From positions 1 to 64,000 of the forward strand of contig NZ_JACNMJ010000001.1 of the NCBI RefSeq assembly GCF_014526325.1: 64,000 nt of DNA, given 5' to 3'. Origin of the DNA: Psychroserpens algicola (GTDB lineage Bacteria; Bacteroidota; Bacteroidia; Flavobacteriales; Flavobacteriaceae). The first letter of the stretch is position 1; each line of letters begins with the position of its first letter. The notes under the pieces were generated by a model that made no database searches, was not told the DNA's origin, and worked only from the letters and a program-made list of their open reading frames with translations. Both the position numbers and the translations under genes were made by a program. This document shows, one piece after another, positions 18,053 to 27,996 of the stretch.

Positions 18053-18319
18053 CTAGAAGCTATATAAATAATATAACATTATCAAACTCACAATCAAACC
18101 TATAATAACTTGTTTGATTAGTAAACGCTTGTTTTCTCTTCTGGTTTTAATACGTACTCGTCGTAATACATGAGGCGATACTTCTGGCATAACATACCTT
18201 TTATAATTCACCTTTTTACCTGAGCCACCATTCATTTTAGTAAAGGGCTCTCGCTTTCCGTTTTTTAATAGCTTTCTGTTATTATTAATAACAGCATTCA
18301 TTGATCCTATTGAGCTCAT
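18053..18319 (-). CDS. small basic protein with C-terminal membrane anchor, unknown function
   Basis: 88 residues: a Lys/Arg-rich soluble part (RKLLKNGKREPF, RRVRIKTRRENKRL) and one C-terminal hydrophobic helix of about 20 residues ending YYLYSF, so a tail-anchored inner membrane protein. The start MSSIGSMNAV has a second Met at position 7. I recognise the type as recurring in Flavobacteriaceae but no function is known to me. A palindrome, TTCTGAAA-TAG-TTTCAGAA (18333-18351), lies just ahead of the start and could be an operator. Confidence 0.6.
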   Translation of the reverse strand: MSSIGSMNAVINNNRKLLKNGKREPFTKMNGGSGKKVNYKRYVMPEVSPHVLRRVRIKTRRENKRLLIKQVIIGLIVSLIMLYYLYSF

Positions 18320-18484
18320 AATATCTTTTTTATTCTGAAATAGTTTCAGAAGTCCAACAGTTAACTTTATAGTACATCAAGCCTTTCGGAATACAGTTGT
18401 ACGCCAAAATTGTGTTGATTGAAAATGTAAAAGATAGTTTGAGTGAGAACTCAATCGTACCAGTTAAAATGTCTATGTTTTAGC

Positions 18485-18739
18485 TTAGATAATAAAAGCT
18501 AATACTATTGCAAAAACAGACAGTTTTAAAAGTGTATCGATATTTGAAGTAAATTGATATTGTCTGCTTTTTACACGCTGCTTAATACCAAAGATTGAAG
18601 TTGAATTTGTGTTGCTTAAATTACATCTAACAACAGACTTGTAGTTTGAATTTAATAAACCTTCTGGTCTAACAAATTCTGTTTCTAATCTACGTTTGGG
18701 TGAAGGCTCTAATTTTTGTGATGTTAATACTAATTCCAT
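18485..18739 (-). CDS. small protein with C-terminal membrane anchor, unknown function
   Basis: 84 residues; the N-terminal 65 are polar and basic (SPKRRLETEF, KQRVKSRQYQF), the last 18 hydrophobic (LLKLSVFAIVLAFII). It is not clearly homologous to the neighbouring 88-residue protein but has the same layout and strand. Function unknown; small size lowers certainty, yet the coherent tail anchor argues for a real gene. The 165 bp between the two genes hold no other feature beyond a palindrome. Confidence 0.5.
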   Translation of the reverse strand: MELVLTSQKLEPSPKRRLETEFVRPEGLLNSNYKSVVRCNLSNTNSTSIFGIKQRVKSRQYQFTSNIDTLLKLSVFAIVLAFII

Positions 18740-18900
18740 GATTGATTAATTTAATTGGTTATACAAATAAGACGCACATCTGAAATAAATGTTACAGACA
18801 ATCTGAGCTCTAACCTCTTAAAAATCAACACAAAATTCCCGAAATACCTATAAATATTAATATTTCCGAAGTAAAAAAATTATTAAAAAAAAGTTGAAAT

Positions 18901-20394
18901 TTATCTGTTTCGCCAGAAAAAAGGTGTCAATAATATCAAAACTGTAAACAGTTCTAAACGTCCAATAAGCATCAAAAATGCAGACCACCATTTTCCTAAT
19001 GCAGGCAATTCGGCATAATTATTTACTGGTCCGTAATTACCTAATGCAGGACCAACATTACCCAAACTAGAAGCCGATAAACCAATAGCCGACTCGAAAT
19101 CGATTTGAAACATAGAAAAAACTAAGGCACCAACAATAAATGATAACATGTACAATATGAAAAACCCAAGAATATTAAAAACAATACCCTTTGATACCGC
19201 CTTTTTATTATAGCGTACAGGAAGAATGGCATTTGGATGTAGCGCTCGTTTAAATTCTAAGAAACTGTTTTTTATCATAATCATATGACGAACCACTTTT
19301 ACACCTCCTGATGTACTACCAGCTGAGCCACCTAAAAACATTAAGCCAAAGAAGAACACCACTAAAAACGGCGTCCATAATGTATAATCTGCAGTAACAA
19401 AACCTGTTGTTGTTACAATAGCGATAACCTGAAAAAGACCATGTCTAAAAGACGCTTCACCTTTACCTAAAACCATAGGATGATCTATAGAGGATATAGA
19501 GAAATCTGCTCTAAAATAAATGATTAATGCCGCTATAATTGTAAAAAAAGCTATGAATTTAAAATACAATTTAAACTCCTCATCGCGTATAGCCTTTTGT
19601 ACTTTACCTTTAAAAGCAAAATAACTTAAAACAAAATTAGTTCCTGCAAGAAACATAAATACGATTATAATATATTGAATTACAGGTTGACCATTCCAGT
19701 AAGCTACACTTGCATTTTTAGTAGAAAACCCTCCAGTAGACAAAGTACACAACGAGTGGTTAATTGCATCAAAAAACGACATTCCGGCAACTTGTAACAA
19801 TATAGTTTCTGCAGCTGTATATCCAAAATAGATGAGCCATAATCGCTTAGCTGTATCTGTAATTCTGGGATGAAGCTTATCGGCATTTGGTCCGGGAGCT
19901 TCGGCAGCAAACAGTTGCATGCCTCCAATACCAAGCAAAGGCAATATAGCAATCGCTAAAACAATAATTCCCATACCACCAATCCAATGCGTCATACTTC
20001 TCCAAAACAACACACCTTTGGGGATCGATTCAATATCATTTAAAATACTGGCTCCAGTTGTGGTATAACCAGACATTGTTTCAAAAAAGGCATTAGTAAA
20101 ACTCGGAATAGCGCCAGTAATCACATAAGGTAATGTTCCGGTAAGAGCCATAACAATCCAACCAAAAGCTACTACAATATAACCATCGCGCTTATTGAGT
20201 TCTTTTTTATGCTTTCTAGTAAGCAACATTGCAATTCCACCTAGTAAAAGCACAATTAGACCTGCTCCTAATAATTCTAAAGTTACACCGTCTTTATAAA
20301 TCACACTAATTAGTGTAGACAGTAACATAAAACCACCATTGAAAAGACATAGCAATCCAAAGAAATGAAAAATGATTTTATAATTAAGTTTCAT
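18901..20394 (-). CDS. trkH: Trk-type potassium uptake channel subunit TrkH
   Basis: Inner membrane K+ translocating subunit, 497 residues, about ten membrane segments plus four selectivity-filter loops: MSGYTTTGASIL, CTLSTGGFST, VTTTGFVTADY and SSLGNVGPALG. All four filters keep their central Gly. It lies 9 bp downstream of trkA in the same direction, so channel and nucleotide-gated regulator form an operon. Confidence 0.95.
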   Translation of the reverse strand: MKLNYKIIFHFFGLLCLFNGGFMLLSTLISVIYKDGVTLELLGAGLIVLLLGGIAMLLTRKHKKELNKRDGYIVVAFGWIVMALTGTLPYVITGAIPSFTNAFFETMSGYTTTGASILNDIESIPKGVLFWRSMTHWIGGMGIIVLAIAILPLLGIGGMQLFAAEAPGPNADKLHPRITDTAKRLWLIYFGYTAAETILLQVAGMSFFDAINHSLCTLSTGGFSTKNASVAYWNGQPVIQYIIIVFMFLAGTNFVLSYFAFKGKVQKAIRDEEFKLYFKFIAFFTIIAALIIYFRADFSISSIDHPMVLGKGEASFRHGLFQVIAIVTTTGFVTADYTLWTPFLVVFFFGLMFLGGSAGSTSGGVKVVRHMIMIKNSFLEFKRALHPNAILPVRYNKKAVSKGIVFNILGFFILYMLSFIVGALVFSMFQIDFESAIGLSASSLGNVGPALGNYGPVNNYAELPALGKWWSAFLMLIGRLELFTVLILLTPFFWRNR

Positions 20395-20403
20395 GATTTG
20401 GTA

Positions 20404-21753
20404 TTAAAAAAAGAAGCGTTCTACTTGAGTTATCGATCTTGGCAAACAACACACAACAACTTTATCTCCCATTTCTATTTGAAAATCTCCTAAAGGGATA
20501 ATACCGATATCATTTCTTATAACTCCACCAATAATTGCTGAACGCGGAAAATCTAAATCTTTGATTTTATTTTGAGTGATTTTAGATTTAGAAGTGACTT
20601 CAAATTCCAACAACTCAGCATTCATATTACTTAACTTCGTCATTGCCAAAACTTCTCCTCGCCTTATATATCTAAAGATATTATTGGCTGCCAGTAGTTT
20701 TTTATTAATTAAGGTATCTATTCCTATAGATTGCGATAATTGGTAATAATCCATATTCTCAACCAGAGCAATTGTTTTCTTAACACCTTTTGATTTGGCT
20801 ACCAGACATGACATGATATTAGTTTCAGAGTTACCAGTCACAGATATAAAAGCATCCATACCTGAGATATTCTCTTCTTCAAGGAGTTCTACATTTCTAC
20901 CATCACCATTAATAACTAAAGCTTTGGGTAAATCATCGGCACATTCAAATGCAATTTCTTTATCACTTTCGATGAGTTTCACCTTAAACTTGCTAGCACA
21001 TAGGTCTTTAGCAGTTTTATATCCTATTTTACTACCACCAAGAATCATGATGTTCTTAAGTTCGGTTTTGACTTTCCCAGATAATTCGAATAGTTCTTCA
21101 TCACCACCTTTTGATGTCATAAACACCACTTTATCACCTTCTTTAAATTCGGTATCACCTCGCGGAATGATGGTATATTGTGTTCCAAATCGCTGAATCG
21201 CAATAGGTACAAAGTGTAACTCTGGAAAAACTTCGGCAGCTTCTCTCACAGTTTTACCTACAAAACTTGCGGTTCTCGATAAGCGTAAACTCAACATGGT
21301 TAACTTGCCTTCTTCAAACTCGTAGGTATCGTTAAATCCGTATTGATTGAGTAAAAGTTCAATTTCAGATGCGGCTAATGTTTCAGGAGAAATCAATTCA
21401 TCAATACCAAACTTGGTAAAACCAATATCATCTTTTTCATCTAAAAACTCCGAATTTGATATTCTGGCAATAGTTTGCTTAGCTCCTAACTGCTTGGCAA
21501 GTACACAAGCTGTAATGTTTGTTGTTTCTGAAGACGTTACTGCTATAAATAATTCAGACGTGTTTATTCGTGCTTCATTTAATATGGAAATAGACGTTAC
21601 ATCGCCTTTAATAACCCGAATATCTAAATGGTCGTTAGCATAAGCTAAGCTATTCTTATCCGTATCTATAAGTGTAATCTCCTGAGATTCATAAGACAAT
21701 AATTTTGCCAAATGAAATCCTACTTCTCCTGCACCTGCAATTATTATTTTCAT
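20404..21753 (-). CDS. trkA: Trk system potassium uptake regulator TrkA
   Basis: Peripheral cytosolic gating subunit for TrkH, 449 residues, with two tandem RCK units. Each has an NAD-binding Rossmann half ([19 protein letters not shown] and a second near residue 230, [16 protein letters not shown]) and an RCK_C half. That is the normal two-unit build of bacterial TrkA. It is first in the trkA-trkH operon, with a -7 box at 21780-21787. Confidence 0.95.
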   Translation of the reverse strand: MKIIIAGAGEVGFHLAKLLSYESQEITLIDTDKNSLAYANDHLDIRVIKGDVTSISILNEARINTSELFIAVTSSETTNITACVLAKQLGAKQTIARISNSEFLDEKDDIGFTKFGIDELISPETLAASEIELLLNQYGFNDTYEFEEGKLTMLSLRLSRTASFVGKTVREAAEVFPELHFVPIAIQRFGTQYTIIPRGDTEFKEGDKVVFMTSKGGDEELFELSGKVKTELKNIMILGGSKIGYKTAKDLCASKFKVKLIESDKEIAFECADDLPKALVINGDGRNVELLEEENISGMDAFISVTGNSETNIMSCLVAKSKGVKKTIALVENMDYYQLSQSIGIDTLINKKLLAANNIFRYIRRGEVLAMTKLSNMNAELLEFEVTSKSKITQNKIKDLDFPRSAIIGGVIRNDIGIIPLGDFQIEMGDKVVVCCLPRSITQVERFFF

Positions 21754-21779
21754 TGATTATGTATATTCAAAAAAACATA

Positions 21780-21787
21780 CAAATATA
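21780..21787 (-). promoter_or_regulatory. -7 promoter box of trkA-trkH
   Basis: On the minus strand this reads TATATTTG, a perfect match, 26 bp ahead of the trkA ATG and back to back with the ubiE promoter. Confidence 0.6.
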
Positions 21788-21856
21788 CTACATTATTATG
21801 TGATTGACAGACTTCTAAAAGTAAGCTACAAATTATTTAAAGCTATTAGTTTTGAG

Positions 21857-21864
21857 TATATTTG
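21857..21864 (+). promoter_or_regulatory. -7 promoter box of ubiE
   Basis: TATATTTG lies 13 bp ahead of the ATG at 21878 and inside the longer open frame that begins at 21800, so it fixes the ubiE start at 21878. The implied 5' leader is only about 7 nt. Confidence 0.65.
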
Positions 21865-21877
21865 CCAAAAAAAAGTA

Positions 21878-22606
21878 ATGTCCTCAAAAGTTACTCCATA
21901 TAAGGATAGTGATTTGAATAAAAAGCAACAAGTCACTCAAATGTTTGATAATATTTCAAAAGAATACGACGGCTTAAATCGTGTTATTTCTTTTGGAATA
22001 GATATAAAATGGCGTAATAAAGTAGTCGATATCGTCTCTAAAACAAAGCCTGAACGTATTTTAGACATTGCTACTGGCACGGGAGATTTAGCTATAAGTC
22101 TCGCCAAAACTCAGGCTAAAGAAATTATCGGCCTAGACATTAGTGACGGCATGCTAGAAGTAGGTAGAAAAAAAATTAAACATAAAAACCTCGACAACCT
22201 CATTAGTATGGTTATTGGTGATTCTGAAAATTTACCATTTGAAGATAACAGCTTTGATGCCATTACAGTAGCATTTGGAGTTCGAAATTTCGAAACACTA
22301 GACAAAGGGCTTGCCGAAATTTACAGAGTCTTAAAACCCAACGGTATTTTTGTTATTCTTGAAACTTCTGTTCCTACCAAAACACCTTTTAAACAGGGCT
22401 ATAAATTCTACACAAAATATGTATTACCAACCATTGGAAAACTCTTTTCTAAAGACCAATCTGCGTATTCTTACTTGTGTGAATCTGCATCTGTTTTTCC
22501 TTATGGTGAGGTTTTAAACAATATTTTACGTAAAATTGGGTTTATTAACGTGCAAGACAAACCTCAAACTTTAGGTGTTGCTACAATTTATACAGCATCA
22601 AAATAG
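21878..22606 (+). CDS. ubiE: demethylmenaquinone / polyprenyl-benzoquinol methyltransferase UbiE (MenG)
   Basis: Cytosolic SAM-dependent C-methyltransferase of 242 residues; in a menaquinone-using flavobacterium it performs the last step of menaquinone synthesis. Signature stretches: [20 protein letters not shown], the SAM site [14 protein letters not shown], and [13 protein letters not shown]. The start at 21878 is chosen because the promoter box 21857-21864 lies within the longer frame. porT follows 33 bp later, the arrangement I know from other Flavobacteriaceae. Confidence 0.94.
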   Translation: MSSKVTPYKDSDLNKKQQVTQMFDNISKEYDGLNRVISFGIDIKWRNKVVDIVSKTKPERILDIATGTGDLAISLAKTQAKEIIGLDISDGMLEVGRKKIKHKNLDNLISMVIGDSENLPFEDNSFDAITVAFGVRNFETLDKGLAEIYRVLKPNGIFVILETSVPTKTPFKQGYKFYTKYVLPTIGKLFSKDQSAYSYLCESASVFPYGEVLNNILRKIGFINVQDKPQTLGVATIYTASK

Positions 22607-22639
22607 TAAAAGTGTTAACACGTCATTATCGTGATATTT

Positions 22640-23353
22640 ATGAAGAACATACTTTTAGTTTTAACCTTATTGATAGCCTCGCAAAGCGTCAATGCTCAGT
22701 TATTTAGTAAAGAGAAAATAAAAAATATAGAGAACTTTGATAAGAAAACCTTGTCTTGGGGATTTTATCTCGGACTTAACAGTTATGACTATCAGTTTAA
22801 TTACGAAGAAGACTTAAAAGATATTTTAGTCGAAACCAATTTAGGATTTAGTGTTGGTTTAATATCAAACCTTCGAATAAATGACCACTTAGACTTAAGA
22901 TTTGAACCCGGATTATTTATTACAACCCGAAACATACAATACGACCCTAGTTATTTTACAGGAATAGAATTTTCAGATAACGATTTGTTACGTGAGGTAA
23001 AATCTACCTATGTTCATTTTCCCTTACTACTAAAAGTTTCTACTAAGCGTTTAAACAACTTCAAACCATTTGTTATTGGTGGTTTATCTATGGCTTTAAA
23101 CTTGTCGAGTAATGAAGAAAACCCTGATGATAATGCTGCCGGACAATTTAGAACAAAGAAAAATGTCCTCTTCTACGAATTAGGAATTGGTGTCGATTTC
23201 TACAACCAGTGGTTTAAATTTACACCATCAATTCGAGGAGTATTTGCTCTTAATGACGAACTTATTAGGGATGAAGATCCTGATAGCCCATGGACCAGCA
23301 ACATCACGACAATGAAAACTCGTGGTATTTTCTTGAATTTTACATTTCAGTAG
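22640..23353 (+). CDS. porT: type IX secretion system outer membrane protein PorT
   Basis: Outer membrane beta-barrel of 237 residues, a T9SS component (SprT/PorT) needed for secretion and gliding in related bacteria. Signal peptide MKNILLVLTLLIASQSVNA, then barrel strands and a C-terminal ILNFTFQ-type end (actual FLNFTFQ). The frame opens at a GTG (22631), but the ATG at 22640 gives the cleaner signal peptide. A perfect palindrome GTGTTAACAC (22612-22621) lies just upstream. The position behind ubiE and before a TrmH-type methyltransferase matches the porT locus in relatives. Its 3' end overlaps the convergent methyltransferase gene by 14 bp. Confidence 0.88.
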   Translation: MKNILLVLTLLIASQSVNAQLFSKEKIKNIENFDKKTLSWGFYLGLNSYDYQFNYEEDLKDILVETNLGFSVGLISNLRINDHLDLRFEPGLFITTRNIQYDPSYFTGIEFSDNDLLREVKSTYVHFPLLLKVSTKRLNNFKPFVIGGLSMALNLSSNEENPDDNAAGQFRTKKNVLFYELGIGVDFYNQWFKFTPSIRGVFALNDELIRDEDPDSPWTSNITTMKTRGIFLNFTFQ

Positions 23354-24065
23354 AAAAACGCCTAAACTCACTCAATACAATAGCAGCAGCAGTTGCTACA
23401 TTTAAGCTTTCTGTCGCTTTAAGGCTACCAAATCTTGGGATACTCAATCGTGTAGTTACTAGCTTTTCAGTGGCTGAAGAAATCCCATTAGCTTCATTGC
23501 CCATTATAATCACACCTTGCTCTGGTAAAGCTTCAGAATAAATGGAGTTGCCGTCCATAAAGGTTCCGAAGATATCAAACTCATAAGCACTGAGATAATC
23601 TTCTAAATCTACATATTGAATCGCCACACGTGTTAAAGATCCCATGGTAGCTTGCACAACTTTGGAGTTATAACAATCGACTGTAGCTTTACTACATATC
23701 AATTGCTTAATCCCAAACCAATCACATAATCTGATAATGGTTCCTAAATTCCCTGGATCTCTTACATCGTCTAATGCCAAAATTAATCCGCTAGAATCTG
23801 TAGGTTTTACATTCGGAATTCTAAAAATAGCTAAAGCTGTATTTGGCGTTTTTAAACTGCTTATTTTTTGAAGTTCTTCTTCTGAAACCTTTATGATTTC
23901 TGCATCAAAAATAGCTTCTGTGGAAAATAACTGATACAACTCAAAACTAGAGCTCAAAAACTCCTGTATGCCTTTAATACCTTCTACCACAAATAACTGA
24001 TGCTGAACTCTAAACTTTTTTTGACTCAGACTTCTTATTAATTTAATGTGATTTTTTGATAGCAT
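23340..24065 (-). CDS. TrmH-family (SpoU) RNA 2'-O-methyltransferase
   Basis: SPOUT-fold RNA methyltransferase of 241 residues. An N-terminal substrate-binding part (SQKKFRVQHQLFVVEGIKGI) is followed by the trefoil-knot domain with motif 1 DDVRDPGNLGTIIRLCDWFG, motif 2 IIMGNEANGIS and motif 3 IPRFGSLKATESLNVATAAA. It resembles the 23S rRNA G2251 / YsgA-like branch; the exact target is not evident. Convergent with porT, overlapping its end. Confidence 0.9.
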   Translation of the reverse strand: MLSKNHIKLIRSLSQKKFRVQHQLFVVEGIKGIQEFLSSSFELYQLFSTEAIFDAEIIKVSEEELQKISSLKTPNTALAIFRIPNVKPTDSSGLILALDDVRDPGNLGTIIRLCDWFGIKQLICSKATVDCYNSKVVQATMGSLTRVAIQYVDLEDYLSAYEFDIFGTFMDGNSIYSEALPEQGVIIMGNEANGISSATEKLVTTRLSIPRFGSLKATESLNVATAAAIVLSEFRRFSTEM

Positions 24066-24166
24066 TAAAATGTATTTATGATCGGGATGTGTTAACTAAA
24101 ATACAAAGTAATACTTTTTTGGTCTATTATTTGTTATCATAAAGAGTTTAGAATATAATAAAACTG

Positions 24167-24174
24167 TAAATTTG
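24167..24174 (+). promoter_or_regulatory. -7 promoter box of tamL
   Basis: TAAATTTG fits TAnnTTTG and lies 12 bp ahead of the tamL ATG. Confidence 0.5.
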
Positions 24175-24186
24175 AATTGAATTTAA

Positions 24187-26751
24187 ATGCAAACACCTTC
24201 TTTTTTGAAATTACGTTTTTCTAAGATACTCATTTACTGCCTGATATACACCTCATTGTCTTGTGATGTGATGAAGCGCGTCAAAAAAGATGAGCACTTA
24301 TTGGTGAGCAACACGGTTTTGGTTGATGATAAAAAGAATAATACCGAAACCGTTAACAATTTAATCTATCAAAAACCTAACGGTAAACTTTTAGGCATTC
24401 CGCTTCGTGTTCATATTTATAATTTAGCAAGACCTAATATTGATTCTATCCTCAATGCTAAATACAGAAACCCTGAAGATCCTAAAACCGGACTTAAAAA
24501 TCTGTTATCAATCAAACAATATGAAGCCCTTATAAGATCTAAGAAAAACTTTAATAGCTGGCTCAAAAAAACAGGAGAACCTCCTGCAATTTATGATGAG
24601 AGACGTGCTGAAAAAACAGCTCTAGCGCTTAAAAAATATTATTTTAGTAAAGGCTGGTTCAATGTCAAAACCGATTTTGAAACTGAAAAGGACAGTAATC
24701 AACGGGCTAAAGTCACCTATAAAGTAACTACTGGTGACCCCTACATTTTAGACTCCATTACATCAAACATACAAACTCCTGTTATTGATTCGCTGTATCA
24801 ATTACGTCTCAAGAGTAGTTCTTTAATTAAAAAAGGACAGCAATATGATGATGCTAATTTTTCTGCTGAACGTGATCGATTAACTGAGAAACTTAGAAAT
24901 TCTGGATTTTACCATTTTGGTCAGGATTATATCACTTTTGAAATTGACACCATAGACACTAATAAAAAAGTATTTACCGATTTAATTATTGCTGACAGAG
25001 CAATCAGAACTGAAGATTCTGTGCAACGCATTCCATTTAAGATCTATAAAATTAAAGACGTTAATATTTATACCGATTATAAAAACGAAAACCGCAATTC
25101 GATAATCACCGATTCGGTTCAGTTTAAAAATTATAATCTCTATAGTTTTGAAAAATTAAAGTTTCGTCCAAAAGCTATAACTGATGCTGTATTTATTAAT
25201 AAGGACGACGTATTTAAAGATCTTGACCGAACGCGAACCTATCGTTACCTCAGCCAGTTGCAGGCTTTTAGGTACCCGAGAATTGAATATGTAGAAAACG
25301 AGAACGATACAACGCTCACTGCAAATGTGTATTTAATTCCGAAGAAAAAATTTGAGCTCACAACCAGTTTTGAAATCTCGCAAAGTAATATTCAAACTGT
25401 CGGTTTTGCTTTTAACACAGGTTTACTGATTCGAAATATTTTTAGAGGTGCTGAAACTTTAGAAATTTCCGGACTTGGCGCTATTGGATCGTCTGTAGAT
25501 GCATCTGATACTAAAGATCAGTTTTTTGACATCAATGAAATTGGTGGTAATCTACGATTAAATATCCCTAGGTTTTTTCTTCCTTTTAATACCGAAAAAA
25601 TCATTCCGAAATACATGTCTCCAAGTACGCGAATCAATCTTAGTGCTACGAGTCAGCAAAATATCGGATTAGACAAACAAGCCTTTACTGGAACCGTAAA
25701 TTACAATTGGTATCCTACAACTAAAGTGACTAATAATCTGGATTTGTTTAATGTTCAGTATGTGAAAAATCTAAATACAGCTAACTATTTTGGTGTATAC
25801 ACCACCTCTTTTGACAGGTTAAATACCATCGCTCAAGACGTTGGATATATTGGTAATGATGAGAGTTTGGTTGATTTTAGTCTGGCTAACGAATTTGATC
25901 CTGCCGATGATTTTATTGATGATGTTATTAACCAGAATACCTCATTAGTTCCTACAGATGACGATTATATTGATGTAAATAACATCAAACAGCGTAAAGA
26001 CCGACTAACAGAAGACAACCTTATTTTTTCATCAAGTTTCAATTACATTAAAAACAGAAGAGAAAACATCTTTGATAATGATTTCTCCATTATCAGACTT
26101 CGTGCAGAATTTGCCGGAAACCTACTTTCTAACTTGTCGAGTGTTTTAAACTTAGACAAAAATGATGATGGCAGATATGAAATATTTGGCGTTCCGTTTT
26201 CTCAATATGTAAAAGCCGAAGTTGATTATATAAAACATTGGGATTTAGGCAGAAAAAATGAATTTGCTATTCGCACGTATTTTGGAATAGCTATTCCTTA
26301 CGGAAATTCTAATAGTATTCCATTTGCCGAAAGTTTCTTTGCTGGAGGCCCAAATGACATTAGAGCATGGACAGCCTATAATTTAGGGCCAGGGAGTTCA
26401 TTATCTACAAATGAATTTAATGAAGCCAATCTGAAATTAACATTAAGTGCCGAACAACGTTTTAATCTATTAGGGCGATTTAATGGCGCAGTATTTATTG
26501 ACGCAGGAAACATCTGGAATGTTTTTGACAATGTTGAAGACGACAAAGCAACTTTTGATGATTTCAGCTCATTAAAAGATATCGCTGTTGGTTCTGGTTT
26601 TGGTATTCGCTACGATTTTAGCTTCTTTGTTTTAAGGGGAGATATTGGGTTTAAAACTTATGACCCGTCTAGACCACTTGGCAACCGTTGGTTTAAAGAT
26701 TATAACTTTGGAAATGCCGTCTACAATATTGGTGTAAACTATCCTTTTTAA
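24187..26751 (+). CDS. tamL: BamA/TamA-family outer membrane lipoprotein TamL
   Basis: Omp85-family protein of 854 residues. The N-terminal hydrophobic segment ends in a lipobox (TSLSC), which marks the Bacteroidota lipoprotein form TamL, partner of TamB in outer membrane assembly, rather than BamA. POTRA-like segments cover about residues 60-390. The 16-strand barrel with the Omp85 loop motif RAW in GGPNDIRAWTAYNLGPG follows, and the chain ends in Phe. No tamB is in the window. Own -7 box at 24167. Confidence 0.85.
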   Translation: MQTPSFLKLRFSKILIYCLIYTSLSCDVMKRVKKDEHLLVSNTVLVDDKKNNTETVNNLIYQKPNGKLLGIPLRVHIYNLARPNIDSILNAKYRNPEDPKTGLKNLLSIKQYEALIRSKKNFNSWLKKTGEPPAIYDERRAEKTALALKKYYFSKGWFNVKTDFETEKDSNQRAKVTYKVTTGDPYILDSITSNIQTPVIDSLYQLRLKSSSLIKKGQQYDDANFSAERDRLTEKLRNSGFYHFGQDYITFEIDTIDTNKKVFTDLIIADRAIRTEDSVQRIPFKIYKIKDVNIYTDYKNENRNSIITDSVQFKNYNLYSFEKLKFRPKAITDAVFINKDDVFKDLDRTRTYRYLSQLQAFRYPRIEYVENENDTTLTANVYLIPKKKFELTTSFEISQSNIQTVGFAFNTGLLIRNIFRGAETLEISGLGAIGSSVDASDTKDQFFDINEIGGNLRLNIPRFFLPFNTEKIIPKYMSPSTRINLSATSQQNIGLDKQAFTGTVNYNWYPTTKVTNNLDLFNVQYVKNLNTANYFGVYTTSFDRLNTIAQDVGYIGNDESLVDFSLANEFDPADDFIDDVINQNTSLVPTDDDYIDVNNIKQRKDRLTEDNLIFSSSFNYIKNRRENIFDNDFSIIRLRAEFAGNLLSNLSSVLNLDKNDDGRYEIFGVPFSQYVKAEVDYIKHWDLGRKNEFAIRTYFGIAIPYGNSNSIPFAESFFAGGPNDIRAWTAYNLGPGSSLSTNEFNEANLKLTLSAEQRFNLLGRFNGAVFIDAGNIWNVFDNVEDDKATFDDFSSLKDIAVGSGFGIRYDFSFFVLRGDIGFKTYDPSRPLGNRWFKDYNFGNAVYNIGVNYPF

Positions 26752-26854
26752 CCGCTTTAACAAGATTGTATTGCAATTCTTAAACTATAACGTTTTCGTG
26801 CGTTTCACCAACTTCAAAGTCTTAAAAAACCTAACATATTAGCCAAATTTTACT

Positions 26855-26862
26855 TATTTTTG
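26855..26862 (+). promoter_or_regulatory. -7 promoter box of fbaA
   Basis: TATTTTTG fits TAnnTTTG, 30 bp ahead of the fbaA ATG. Confidence 0.5.
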
Positions 26863-26892
26863 GTTTTTAAATTTTCAACTTAAAACGAAATC

Positions 26893-27960
26893 ATGAGTCA
26901 CAATATTAAAGCAGGAGTTGCTACAGGTCGCGAAGTTCAAGACATCTTTAATCTAGCTAAAGAAAAAGGCTTTGCCTTACCAGCTGTAAACGTTATTGGG
27001 TCTAACACAATTAACGGTGTTTTAGAAACAGCCAAAGCATTAAATGCACCAGTAATTATTCAATTTTCAAATGGAGGCGCTCAATTTAATGCCGGAAAAG
27101 GCTTAAGCAATGAAGATCAAAAAGCAGCTATTGCCGGATCAATAGCAGGAGCTAAACACGTACACCTAATGGCTGAAGCTTATGGTGTTCCTGTTATTTT
27201 ACATACCGATCATTGTGCAAAGAAATTATTACCGTGGATTGACGGTTTGTTAGATGCGAGTGAGCAACATTTTAAAGAAACCGGAAAGCCGCTTTACAGT
27301 TCTCATATGATTGATTTATCTGAAGAACCTCTTGAAGAAAACATTGAAATTTGCAAAACTTACCTTGAGCGTATGAGCAAAATGGGAATGACTCTAGAGA
27401 TTGAATTGGGAATTACTGGTGGTGAAGAAGATGGTGTTGACAATACAGATGTTGATGATTCAAAATTATACACGCAGCCTGAAGAAGTCGCCTATGCTTA
27501 TGAAGAATTAATTAAAGTTAGTGATCAATTTACAATTGCTGCTGCCTTCGGAAATGTACATGGTGTTTACAAACCAGGAAATGTAAAACTTACTCCTAAA
27601 ATTCTTAAAAACTCTCAAGAATACTTATCTCAGAAACATAATTTACCACATAATCATATTGATTTTGTATTCCATGGTGGATCAGGTTCTACCGTAGAAG
27701 AAATTAGAGAAGCCATAGGGTATGGTGTTATAAAAATGAACATCGATACCGATATGCAATACGCCTTTATGAGTGGTATTCGTGATTATATGGGAGAAAA
27801 AGAAGCTTATTTAAAACAACAAATAGGAAATCCTGATGGTGATGATGTCCCAAATAAAAAGTATTATGATCCAAGAGTTTGGCTTAGAAAAGGAGAAAAT
27901 GCTTTTGTTGAACGCTTAAAAAAGGCATTTGAAGACCTAAATAATGTAAATACTTTATAA
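26893..27960 (+). CDS. fbaA: class II fructose-1,6-bisphosphate aldolase
   Basis: Zinc-dependent cytosolic aldolase of 355 residues, interconverting fructose-1,6-bisphosphate with DHAP and glyceraldehyde-3-phosphate. The catalytic Asp and zinc His are in VILHTDHCAKK. Further ligands are in LEIELGITGGEEDG (Glu), FGNVHGVYKPGN (His) and FVFHGGSGS (His), and NIDTDMQYAF binds phosphate. The length fits the long class IIA form. accD follows 36 bp later but has its own -7 box. Confidence 0.97.
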   Translation: MSHNIKAGVATGREVQDIFNLAKEKGFALPAVNVIGSNTINGVLETAKALNAPVIIQFSNGGAQFNAGKGLSNEDQKAAIAGSIAGAKHVHLMAEAYGVPVILHTDHCAKKLLPWIDGLLDASEQHFKETGKPLYSSHMIDLSEEPLEENIEICKTYLERMSKMGMTLEIELGITGGEEDGVDNTDVDDSKLYTQPEEVAYAYEELIKVSDQFTIAAAFGNVHGVYKPGNVKLTPKILKNSQEYLSQKHNLPHNHIDFVFHGGSGSTVEEIREAIGYGVIKMNIDTDMQYAFMSGIRDYMGEKEAYLKQQIGNPDGDDVPNKKYYDPRVWLRKGENAFVERLKKAFEDLNNVNTL

Positions 27961-27965
27961 CTTTG
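27958..27965 (+). promoter_or_regulatory. -7 promoter box of accD overlapping the fbaA stop codon
   Basis: TAACTTTG fits TAnnTTTG; its first three bases are the fbaA stop TAA. It lies 31 bp ahead of the accD ATG, so accD can be transcribed apart from fbaA. Confidence 0.5.
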
Positions 27966-27996
27966 CATAATTAACTATTAATTAAAATCGTTTTTA

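Noticed and set aside
22612-22621. Palindrome GTGTTAACAC before porT as a regulator site
   Set aside because: A single 10-bp palindrome with no second copy noticed elsewhere in the window; mentioned with the gene only.
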